A stretch of 64,000 nt of DNA, taken from a virus. Every line of letters starts with the position of its first letter. Position 1 is the first letter of the stretch. The DNA lies in the IMG/VR virus record IMGVR_UViG_3300009788_000102, positions 1 to 64,000 of that record; one strand, 5' to 3'. This document shows, in pieces, positions 56,541 to 64,000 of this stretch. The notes under the pieces are model-generated. The model ran no database searches. It was given only the letters and a program-made list of their open reading frames with translations, and had not been told where the DNA came from. The position numbers and the translations under genes are program-made.

Positions 56541-56984
56541 ATGAAGCGATGGTTTACGGTATTGATGTTGTTGGTGGCATTGGCCCTCCCTCTCACGGGC
56601 TGTGCAACTACGGGTGGTGGCAATTGGAATGACAACGTCCCTCAACTCAAGCAGGATCTTGCGATGTTCTCAATTATTGCCACGAGGCTTCTGCTCCACG
56701 AAGCAAATATGTCGGCTGAAGATGTTGGGGTCATTAAGGGGTATCTAGTGGCTTTGCGAGACTTGCTGGCCGTCCCAGGCAAGCCCAACTTCAATGGGGC
56801 TAAGATGCTTGTCGGAGATTTGCCAACGAAATATCAGGTCTATGGTTTCTCCATAATTAATCTGATAGAAAGGTATTTGACATCTGCCAACCTTGATATC
56901 ACAGCAGACCAAGAAGACATTATCGGAATCATCTTTGCGGCAATAGACGGCGCTCTTGAAGCAGTCGAAGAATTCTCGAAGTAA
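56541..56984 (+). CDS. Lipoprotein, 147 aa
   Basis: Signal LMLLVALALPLTGC (Cys21). Mature part is helical without motif. Followed by a terminator. Could be a spanin-like or superinfection protein; not shown. Confidence 0.78.
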   Translation: MKRWFTVLMLLVALALPLTGCATTGGGNWNDNVPQLKQDLAMFSIIATRLLLHEANMSAEDVGVIKGYLVALRDLLAVPGKPNFNGAKMLVGDLPTKYQVYGFSIINLIERYLTSANLDITADQEDIIGIIFAAIDGALEAVEEFSK

Positions 56985-56995
56985 AAAAATTCGAT

Positions 56996-57033
56996 GGGGC
57001 GATCCGGATTGGGTCGCCCTCTCGTTTTTTTTT
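56996..57033 (+). terminator. Intrinsic terminator
   Basis: GGGCGA pairs with TCGCCC across 11 bases, followed by CTCG and nine T. Confidence 0.88.
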
Positions 57034-57050
57034 GAAGTTTGGAGGTATGA

Positions 57051-57902
57051 ATGGTTTCTTTGCCGAGTAGAATTACCCCTATTTGTTTGGTCTTGATGTT
57101 GTTTGTTGGAGTTATCTTTCTCGCCGCAGAAAATAAACCGGCAATTTCCAGTGTCCCAGAAAAACAATGTAACTTACACGAAATCCAAAAAGTTGATCAG
57201 ATAGCAATAAAACAACGAGAAATGCGAGACCCTATCGTCCGAGTAGAAACACGTCAAGCATTAGGTTCTGGAACTATATATGAAAAACTCGACACAGGAA
57301 CAAAGAACTTATTTGAATATAGAGTATTGACCAACCAACACGTAACCCAGACAAGAATGATGTTTCCATCTGATGCTGATTTCTTGACAGGAAAGCTAAT
57401 CATATTACCCATCGACACAGGATGCAGCATAGATGTATTTGATCACAAAAATCAGAAACAAAAGAGATATGTAGTCAAAGTTGTTGCAGAAAATCCCTAT
57501 TTAGACTTGGCTATATTGTCCTTTGAAACAGACGACCCAATAACAGTCGCCTTATTAGCTACGGATGAGATACTAGAAAGTATCAGAGTTTTTGATAACG
57601 TTTTTGCATTAGGGTGCCAACTAGGAATGCGTCCAACGCCAACATTTGGTATCATATCTGATATTATTTCTGGAGTCACCAGACAAGTAAAATGGATGCT
57701 ATATGGAACAACATCACAAATCGCTTCTGGCTCAAGCGGCGGCGGGCTTTTCGTGGAATATGACGGACATTACTATCTTATAGGCATCATATTACGAGCG
57801 GCAGTAACACGGGATCACCATATTATGCCACACTTAGCGAATGCAATTTCTCTATCTACAGCAAAAAATTTCTTAGAAGAAAACAGAGTAAGCAAGGAGT
57901 AA
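57051..57902 (+). CDS. Secreted trypsin-like serine protease, 283 aa (copy 1)
   Basis: Signal peptide (ICLVLMLFVGVIFLAA). Chymotrypsin-fold triad: His in LTNQHVT (about 98), Asp in YLDLAILSF (about 152), Ser in ASGSSGGGLF (about 230). HtrA-like without a PDZ. GGAGG upstream. The next gene is a tandem copy. Confidence 0.88.
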   Translation: MVSLPSRITPICLVLMLFVGVIFLAAENKPAISSVPEKQCNLHEIQKVDQIAIKQREMRDPIVRVETRQALGSGTIYEKLDTGTKNLFEYRVLTNQHVTQTRMMFPSDADFLTGKLIILPIDTGCSIDVFDHKNQKQKRYVVKVVAENPYLDLAILSFETDDPITVALLATDEILESIRVFDNVFALGCQLGMRPTPTFGIISDIISGVTRQVKWMLYGTTSQIASGSSGGGLFVEYDGHYYLIGIILRAAVTRDHHIMPHLANAISLSTAKNFLEENRVSKE

Positions 57903-57905
57903 GAT

Positions 57906-58670
57906 ATGTTACCTATGCCGAAAACAAATTTCTTGGTTAGCATCTTGTTGCTGTGTCTTGTTTCAGTAGCTTCCTACGCATCTGATGGTGAGACGAAATG
58001 TCGAGAGATGCTTTACACATCAGTGTTCGTCTCGGCAGAAACTACGAACGGCTCTGGGACAATAATAGGCAAGACCGCAACCGAAATGAATGGTGTTTTC
58101 AGATACTCCGTGTTGACAAACGAACACATCACAAAAGGTAGATGGGTCATTTACCCAAAGTCGCCGAATAAAAAAGTCGACAAAGGATGCATAGTCTGGA
58201 CTTTCGATCACACCGCGAATAGCTATGAATCATATCCAGCATCAGTCATCGTAGAAAACAGAGAAGTGGACATATCGTTGTTGGCCTTCAGTTCCTCAGA
58301 AGTGCTTTCTGTTGCAAAATTCGCAACTCAAAAAATGCTGGATAAAATAGGTGTTTTCGACGAAGTATTCGCTATAGGATGCAATCTGAAAGATGATTTT
58401 CCTGGACCAACAGTCGGTATTATATCTCTGATCCATACAGAACTGATGGGAGAAGTAGATGTTATAATCTATGCCAACACGGCACAGATTGTCCCTGGCG
58501 CAAGTGGTGGTGGTTTGTTCAAAGAATATGGCAATCACTATTATCTAATAGGCATCCCATTCCGTGTTGGTTTAATCGAGGAAGGTCATGTAGCACCACA
58601 CTTGGCCGAAGCCATCTCCACATCGGCGGTTAAGAATCTGATACACGAAAATGCGGAAATACTACCTTGA
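57906..58670 (+). CDS. Secreted trypsin-like serine protease, 254 aa (copy 2)
   Basis: Signal peptide (LVSILLLCLVSVASYA). Triad: His in LTNEHITK, Asp in EVDISLLAF, Ser in VPGASGGGLF. Shares HYYLIGI and PHLA-AIS-S-VKN-end segments with copy 1, so a tandem duplication that has diverged. AAGGAG upstream. Confidence 0.88.
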   Translation: MLPMPKTNFLVSILLLCLVSVASYASDGETKCREMLYTSVFVSAETTNGSGTIIGKTATEMNGVFRYSVLTNEHITKGRWVIYPKSPNKKVDKGCIVWTFDHTANSYESYPASVIVENREVDISLLAFSSSEVLSVAKFATQKMLDKIGVFDEVFAIGCNLKDDFPGPTVGIISLIHTELMGEVDVIIYANTAQIVPGASGGGLFKEYGNHYYLIGIPFRVGLIEEGHVAPHLAEAISTSAVKNLIHENAEILP

Positions 58671-59305
58671 ATCAAGTAACGGAAATTATTCGCGGTATGA
58701 TGGCGGTGAACGAGCCAAGCGACTATTGGTACGACGCTACCGTATATTTTTCAGAGCTAGAGAATAGCCATTCAGTACAACAACGAGACAGACGATCTGT
58801 ATGGGAACACACGATGCGAGTACTCGACGCACTGACGGTAAAAAACCCCACTACTTTGCTGTCTGGCCTATTCCATGACCTGGGCAAGTACTACATAGAC
58901 CCAACGGATGATCCGTCGCGTTCGAAGTTCCCTGGTCACGCTGGTAAGTCGGCAGAAATAGCCAAAGCAAGACTTGAAAAATGGGGAGCTAACCCTGATT
59001 TAGTAGATAGTGTAGTCCGTGTCGTCTCCACCCACATGTTTGACATCAGAGACGTGACACAAGACAAGACCATTCGAAAGTTTGTGGCAAGTGTTGGAAA
59101 AGACAATGTTGAAAATTGGTTTGTGTTGCGCATGGCTGATTCATCTTCTTATAGTGGATACCAACGATATGTAAATTACCTGATAGAACCATTCAGAAGG
59201 GCTGTTGTGTCATATTTAGAACGACAACCTAGTTCTGAACCATTGGATTTTGAACCTAATGATGTCATTGGTGGCATACAGATAAAAGGGGGCGAAGAAG
59301 AGTGA
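58667..59305 (+). CDS. HD-domain phosphohydrolase, 212 aa (TTG start)
   Basis: TTG overlaps the TGA of the protease gene. HD residues: His in VWEHTMRVLD, His-Asp in GLFHDLGK (about 65), His in VSTHMFD and Asp in LRMADSS. May act on nucleotides, or resemble the HD half of tRNA nucleotidyltransferase. Confidence 0.85.
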   Translation: MNQVTEIIRGMMAVNEPSDYWYDATVYFSELENSHSVQQRDRRSVWEHTMRVLDALTVKNPTTLLSGLFHDLGKYYIDPTDDPSRSKFPGHAGKSAEIAKARLEKWGANPDLVDSVVRVVSTHMFDIRDVTQDKTIRKFVASVGKDNVENWFVLRMADSSSYSGYQRYVNYLIEPFRRAVVSYLERQPSSEPLDFEPNDVIGGIQIKGGEEE

Positions 59306-61086
59306 GTGTTGTTCAGAAGTACGAACCGCATGGATTTGCGCTGAAGATTTTTCGTGATAGGTACGCTATTCACGCTGAAGAAACGTTTACACAGGCGTGC
59401 GAACGAGTTGCTAGGACGATATCTGACGCAGAAATGGGAACCAAGAGAGATGAATATTGCGCTAGGTTTCTAGATATCCTACAGACAAATCGTTTTTCTC
59501 CTGGCGGAAGGATATGGAGAGGGGCAGGACGCAGAAGGGGACAGATGTTGAATTGTTTCGTATGGACAGACGATTTAGACTCTAGAGAGGGGTGGGGAGA
59601 TGCACTCAGAGCAGTTACAATTATCTCTGGTACTGGTGGTGGAGTCGGAATCAACTTTTCAAAAGTACGTCCAAGAGGTTCTCTTATCCGTGGTACGGGG
59701 GGTGAGGCTACCGGCGCGGTTAGTCTCATGCGAGCAATCAACTCTGTCTGTAATGAACTTAGAGAAGGCGGCGGCAGAAGATCGGCTCTCATGTTTTGTC
59801 TCAAATATGATCACCCGGATTTGATGGAATTCTTAGAAGCGAAACTAGACAACAACGAACTCAGTAATGCCAACATATCCGTACTGATAGATGATGTCTT
59901 TTTGAAGCTACTAGACGACGGAGAAGATGTGGTTTTCAAGTGGCAAGGTGAAGAACGAGGTAAAATAGCCGCTCAGGATATTTGGGACAAAATCGTTAAG
60001 AATGCCCTCAAGAATGGAGACCCTGGATTGTTGAACATAGGTTTTGCGAACGTCATGAATACGATATCCTATCGGCATGAACTGGTTAGTACTAACCCCT
60101 GTGGTGAAATTTGGATGCCACCATACGACTGTTGTTGTCTTGGGGCAGTGAATCTCCATACGCACGTAATAGACGGAGAGATTGATTGGGATTTGCTCGA
60201 AGAAACAGTCGCGATGAGCGTCAGGTTTTTGGATAACGTACTCGACCAGAACAATTATCCCATGCCCATAATCCAAGAGACGTGTCAAAAGTTTCGTAGA
60301 ATAGGTTTGGGAGTCATGGGACTTCATGACATGCTGTTGGAACTTAATCTGAAATATTCTAGCCAAGCAGCTAGAAACGTTGTCGACAAGGTGATGGATT
60401 TTGTGAAAAAGCAGGCTTATCACGCAAGCATATCTCTCGCTATTAAGAAGGGGTCGTTCCATGCATTTGATGTTGATCAGCATACCAAGACTGGATTTGC
60501 TCGCAGATGCTTAACAAGAAGACTTCATAGACTGATCAAAGAACATGGTGTTCGCAATTGTGCCCTATTGACGATTGCCCCAACGGGTACAATTTCTATT
60601 GTGGCTGGTTGTTCTTCTGGTATAGAGCCGTTGTTTCAACCTGTTTATCAGAGACGATTCAATGAACACAAAGATATTCATGATAAGGTTTCTAAAACTG
60701 GCAGCATGGAGGTTGTTGTTCATCCATTGTTGAAAAGCTTTTTGGCAAAACGCAAGTCTATAAAACATTTTCAGGGTGCTCATGACATTTCACCAGAAGC
60801 ACATCTTGCTATGCAAGCGGTTTGTCAAAAGCATATAGATAATTCTATTTCTAAGACAATCAATTTGCCGAAAGGCTGTACTTTCGAACAGTTGTCGAGA
60901 GATATGAGGAAGTACATAGGCGAATTGAAGGGAATCACGGTGTACCAGGATGGGAGTAAGGGCGAATCACCTTTGATTCCACTGCCCTTGTCCGAAGCTA
61001 ATGAATATTTGGAACAAATGGCGGAAGAGGCGGCAGTGAATGATTGCCCAAGTGGAGTGTGCGATACTACGAAAGGTGGTAGTTAG
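59302..61086 (+). CDS. nrdJ: Class II (cobalamin-dependent) ribonucleotide reductase, 594 aa (GTG start)
   Basis: Core features: LNCFVW (first redox Cys), GTGGGVGINFS, NPCGEI (radical Cys), ALLTIAPTGTIS, and C-terminal CPSGVC swivel pair. ATGA-type overlap with the HD gene. Reduces NTP/NDP to deoxy forms using adenosylcobalamin, in any oxygen state. Confidence 0.95.
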   Translation: MSVVQKYEPHGFALKIFRDRYAIHAEETFTQACERVARTISDAEMGTKRDEYCARFLDILQTNRFSPGGRIWRGAGRRRGQMLNCFVWTDDLDSREGWGDALRAVTIISGTGGGVGINFSKVRPRGSLIRGTGGEATGAVSLMRAINSVCNELREGGGRRSALMFCLKYDHPDLMEFLEAKLDNNELSNANISVLIDDVFLKLLDDGEDVVFKWQGEERGKIAAQDIWDKIVKNALKNGDPGLLNIGFANVMNTISYRHELVSTNPCGEIWMPPYDCCCLGAVNLHTHVIDGEIDWDLLEETVAMSVRFLDNVLDQNNYPMPIIQETCQKFRRIGLGVMGLHDMLLELNLKYSSQAARNVVDKVMDFVKKQAYHASISLAIKKGSFHAFDVDQHTKTGFARRCLTRRLHRLIKEHGVRNCALLTIAPTGTISIVAGCSSGIEPLFQPVYQRRFNEHKDIHDKVSKTGSMEVVVHPLLKSFLAKRKSIKHFQGAHDISPEAHLAMQAVCQKHIDNSISKTINLPKGCTFEQLSRDMRKYIGELKGITVYQDGSKGESPLIPLPLSEANEYLEQMAEEAAVNDCPSGVCDTTKGGS

Positions 61087-62277
61087 ATGGCGAAAGAAAA
61101 GCCCCGGTTGACTGAACAAATGCAGGACGTTATCAAGCTGATTAGGCTACACAACAGAGCAGGGGGTATCGGAACTCTTCGAGATGCTGTTGCTGAATCT
61201 CTCAATGTGAGTGTCTGGAAAGCCAGGAAGCTGATAACACAAACAGAAACGGTGATGGCAGGTATCCCACAGGTAGGTATTGACCCTAGCGATCCACTTT
61301 TCCGATCAGAGATTCAGCGACGTATGAAGAAAGCTATTACACCCAAAAAAATAGCAGAGCAACTACATTCGACAGAAGAGGAAGTACTTGCTGTTATTGG
61401 CGACATGGAAGAACGTGGATACATTATTCAGCGACGAGGTTCTACGGTTCAGGTTGGCAAATCTGCTGAATTGTCCAGTGGCAAAATCATCATGGAAAAT
61501 CATTTACACGAAAAGCCAGTGGAATTCGGAATTGTTGCAGACATGCATATGTGTAGCAAGTCCGAAAGATTGGATGTTCTACAGGCGGCATATGACACAT
61601 TTGAAGAACGTGGTATCACAACTGTTTTCTGTCCAGGCAACTATATTGACGGAGAATGCAGGTTCAATACGCACGAATTGTATGCACACGGTATAGCCGA
61701 TCAGGTACAATATGCGATCGACCATTGGCCACACAAGCCAGGGATGAAAACATATTTCGTAGATGGTGACGATCACGAAGGATGGTTTCAGCAACGAGAA
61801 GGCATAGAGATAGGTAGATATCTGATGCTAGAAGCCCAATCACAGGGTCGTGACGATCTTGTTTACATGGGTTACATGGAAGCAGACATTGAACTCAAAG
61901 CACCAAAGGGAAGTGCTGTGATCAAAGTTATCCATGCGGGTGGTGGCAGTTCATACGCATATTCATATGCTAGCCAAAAGCTTGTGGAATCATTCCAGGG
62001 TGGAGAAAAGCCAGCAGTTTGTATCATCGGACACTATCATAAAGCAGAGTATTGCTTTCCTAGAAATGTCCATTGCGTCCAAGCTGGTTGTATGCAAGAC
62101 CAAACTAGGTTCATGCGCAAGAGAAAGCTGGCTGCTCATGTCGGTTTCGTTATCGTAACACTACAGCAGGATATCGGCGGCAGTATCACAAGATTCTGTC
62201 CTGAGTTCTATCCGTTCTGGGACAGAGGCTACTACCTCAACCGTGATGGTATCGGGGAAAGACTACAGGGGAAATAA
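61087..62277 (+). CDS. Winged-helix plus calcineurin-like phosphoesterase, 396 aa
   Basis: N-terminal 130 residues: DNA-binding-like helices (TLRDAVAESLNVSVWKARKL, then TPKKIAEQLHSTEEEV). C-terminal metallophosphoesterase: DMHM about 158, PGNYID about 182 (usual GDxxD is GNxxD here), GDDHEG about 225, GHYHK about 317. SbcD/Mre11-like chemistry is likely. Abuts nrdJ. Confidence 0.82.
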   Translation: MAKEKPRLTEQMQDVIKLIRLHNRAGGIGTLRDAVAESLNVSVWKARKLITQTETVMAGIPQVGIDPSDPLFRSEIQRRMKKAITPKKIAEQLHSTEEEVLAVIGDMEERGYIIQRRGSTVQVGKSAELSSGKIIMENHLHEKPVEFGIVADMHMCSKSERLDVLQAAYDTFEERGITTVFCPGNYIDGECRFNTHELYAHGIADQVQYAIDHWPHKPGMKTYFVDGDDHEGWFQQREGIEIGRYLMLEAQSQGRDDLVYMGYMEADIELKAPKGSAVIKVIHAGGGSSYAYSYASQKLVESFQGGEKPAVCIIGHYHKAEYCFPRNVHCVQAGCMQDQTRFMRKRKLAAHVGFVIVTLQQDIGGSITRFCPEFYPFWDRGYYLNRDGIGERLQGK

Positions 62278-62278
62278 A

Positions 62279-62530
62279 ATGAGAACTTGTGTTTGTGATT
62301 TGTGCAAAAATACCATAGACCCAGAGTCAAGTGTGGAACTTACTGTTCCAGGCATTGGCCTTTATGACTTTTGTGTTGATTGTGTGAAAAGGCTTCGCAA
62401 AGCTATCTGTAAGAAATGTAAGGGAAAAGGTAGACATGAAGAGGCGGATAGAGAAGCATCTAACAGACAAGCTACGTGCGGAGAGAACAGAACACAATAC
62501 CATACAGTTACGTGCCAAGAATGTAAATAA
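62279..62530 (+). CDS. Double zinc-knuckle protein, 83 aa
   Basis: CVCDLCKN, CVDC, CKKCKGKG and CQEC give two zinc sites, the second DnaJ-like. Sits between two DNA-acting enzymes. Role unknown. Confidence 0.72.
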   Translation: MRTCVCDLCKNTIDPESSVELTVPGIGLYDFCVDCVKRLRKAICKKCKGKGRHEEADREASNRQATCGENRTQYHTVTCQECK

Positions 62531-62542
62531 GAGAGATGAGAT

Positions 62543-63496
62543 ATGGGAAAAATTGAACTGACCTACGCATGGTCAAACTCAAGAGTCAAGACTTTCAGAG
62601 AATGTGCGTGGCAATACTATTTGACGTACTTCCAAAGTTGGGAAGGCTGGCTTGGCAGTGCCCCACAAGAGTGCCAACGGGCATACATGCTCAAGAAGAT
62701 GACCAATCTTCCCATGTTTATAGGGAGCGTTGTCCACGACACTATCGAAGAAGTAATACACGATGGCAGAAATACAGGTCGATGGTGGACATTAAAACAA
62801 GCACAAGAAGCTGCTGTGCAACGACTGAGGCGAGGGTGGAAGCAATCCAAAAACAAAAGATGGCAAGGTAGCCCCGCCAAAAATGTCAATCTAGCAGAAC
62901 ACTTCTACCAGGAAGAACTCGATCCAAAAAGGTTGAAAGAATTCAAACAGAAAGTTCTTCGATCACTGAAGGCATTCTATGAAATGCCTTTGTTTGAAAT
63001 TCTTCGGGGTCTCAAAAAAGAAGACTGGTTATCAATAGAAGATTTCCAAAAATTCCAACTCAATACGGGGGAAGAAGTTACCCTTAAGATTGACTGTGGC
63101 TTCAGGTATCAATGTAAGATATATCTCTTGGATTGGAAAACTGGTCGCGTTAGCGATAGTGTTATCGATCAACTCACGACATATTCAATGTATGCGCTCA
63201 AGCAAGGATGGACCGACAAACCAGAGAACATAATCATCATACCTGTTTATCTAGCAACTTATGCAGAACTCGGCGATCGGGCTACTCCATACCTAGAAGT
63301 GACAATGCAGCATATGAAAAGACAAGCGGGTATAATCAGGAGTGAGTACCCAATGTTGACAGAAGCCTTTGAGAACAAAGACAATCCTGATTACTTTCAA
63401 CGAACAGACAATGAACACGCCTGTACGAGATGTTTCTTCCGTGAAATGTGCCCTGGTGCCAAGACTGAAATTGGTGACGATGAGACTCCATTCTGA
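62543..63496 (+). CDS. PD-(D/E)XK nuclease with C-terminal cysteines, 317 aa
   Basis: SRVKTFRECAWQYYL start and MFIGSVVHDTIEEV are Cas4/RecB-like. Active site: LKIDCGF then LLDWKTGR about residue 217, and QLTTYSMYA. C-terminus C-x2-C-x5-C together with an early Cys could hold a 4Fe-4S cluster, as in AddB or Cas4. The Fe-S carrier at 3582 may serve it. Confidence 0.88.
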   Translation: MGKIELTYAWSNSRVKTFRECAWQYYLTYFQSWEGWLGSAPQECQRAYMLKKMTNLPMFIGSVVHDTIEEVIHDGRNTGRWWTLKQAQEAAVQRLRRGWKQSKNKRWQGSPAKNVNLAEHFYQEELDPKRLKEFKQKVLRSLKAFYEMPLFEILRGLKKEDWLSIEDFQKFQLNTGEEVTLKIDCGFRYQCKIYLLDWKTGRVSDSVIDQLTTYSMYALKQGWTDKPENIIIIPVYLATYAELGDRATPYLEVTMQHMKRQAGIIRSEYPMLTEAFENKDNPDYFQRTDNEHACTRCFFREMCPGAKTEIGDDETPF

Positions 63497-64000
63497 TGCC
63501 TACGAACAAAATGACAACAGACGAAATGTTGGAAAGTTGTGCTGAAATTGAGCCAAAGACTTTGTTAAACATTGGAGTTGGTCCTGTACCCCACAACGAG
63601 GCTGAAGTATTTCAAGCTCGATGGCCGAAGATGAGAATAATAGGTCTTGAACCACATATAAACATATTCAGAGAAAGAGCTTCTAAATATCCAGGTAAAA
63701 TATACCCATGGGGATTATGGAGTACCCCATGTCTCAAAATACTTTCTATGGTCAGAAAAAGCAAGGGTAAATCCAGTATGCTCGCTCCTGACGATCGATG
63801 GGTAGGTAAGTGGTCATACAAACAAAAAACAACATGCAGTAAAGGAATCGTTTGTTGCACAACACTAGATCATCTTGATGAAGTGTTGAAGTTTCCTGAA
63901 GATATTTTTCTGTGGATGGACATAGAAGGTTCTGAGTTAGAAGCACTCAAGGGTGGTCACAAGTTACTAGGATCAGGGAGAGTAAAATGGATCAATCTGG
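63496..64000 (+). CDS. FkbM-type methyltransferase, N-terminal part (runs off right edge)
   Basis: TGATG overlap. LLNIGVGPVPHNEA, IIGLEPHINIFRE, then WMDIEGSELEALKGG, the FkbM signature. Open to the window edge. O-methylation of a sugar or small molecule is likely. Confidence 0.82.
   Translation, partial: MPTNKMTTDEMLESCAEIEPKTLLNIGVGPVPHNEAEVFQARWPKMRIIGLEPHINIFRERASKYPGKIYPWGLWSTPCLKILSMVRKSKGKSSMLAPDDRWVGKWSYKQKTTCSKGIVCCTTLDHLDEVLKFPEDIFLWMDIEGSELEALKGGHKLLGSGRVKWINL

Overview
The window looks like part of a large tailed-phage genome, probably a jumbo or huge phage of a bacterium. About 150 mostly tiny genes are packed head to tail with ATGA, TAATG or taGTG overlaps. Many encode single-span membrane peptides or small zinc-ribbon proteins. 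Phage-style auxiliary genes are present: class II ribonucleotide reductase, ThyX, ClpP, peptide deformylase, an IMPDH/GMPR-family enzyme, a polynucleotide-kinase-like P-loop protein, a phosphoribosyltransferase, an A-type Fe-S carrier, a sigma-like factor and a tyrosine recombinase. No capsid, tail, terminase or polymerase gene is seen, so the full genome must be much larger. The host cannot be named; lipoboxes and signal peptides only say that some products are exported.

Layout. 1-4521: leftward block of small zinc-ribbon and membrane proteins plus the Fe-S carrier, driven by two promoters at its right edge. 4690-9070: a divergent hub that is the most unusual DNA here. A 9-bp word, TTAT[C/G/A][G/A]GAC, occurs about 63 times, almost always on the + strand, inside genes (all three frames), start codons, stop codons, terminators and spacers. 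9380-31893: a rightward run of very small accessory genes, interrupted by tRNAs, tRNA-like elements and several apparently structured non-coding RNAs. The largest RNA candidates are at 16770-17850 and 20215-20840, with smaller ones at 11619-11741 and 23174-23274.

31906-36001: an HNH-like gene, then a compact ubiquitin-like conjugation locus: beta-grasp modifier, E2-like domain fused to a cysteine-rich RING-like array, JAMM/JAB peptidase, small adaptor and E1-like adenylating enzyme. 36073-38886: small genes and a PPP-type phosphatase. 38980-39198: a lone leftward lipoprotein. 39289-50405: a Ycf46-like AAA ATPase, a DUF3150-like protein, DUF1257 and DUF2997 proteins, a BRCT protein, the IMPDH/GMPR enzyme and deformylase. 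50780-64000: a BrxL-like AAA+ protein, methyltransferases, ThyX, recombinase, ClpP, sigma-like factor, two tandem secreted trypsin-like proteases, an HD hydrolase, NrdJ, a metallophosphoesterase, a PD-(D/E)XK nuclease and a truncated FkbM-type methyltransferase.

How it may work together. ThyX, NrdJ, the phosphoribosyltransferase, the IMPDH/GMPR enzyme and perhaps the HD protein would feed nucleotide pools. The ubiquitin-like locus, ClpP and the proteases would remodel proteins. The sigma-like factor may read the recurring promoter G(G/A)(C/G/A)ACA-N17-TATAAT found at five places. All functions are inferred from motifs read by eye; no database search was run.
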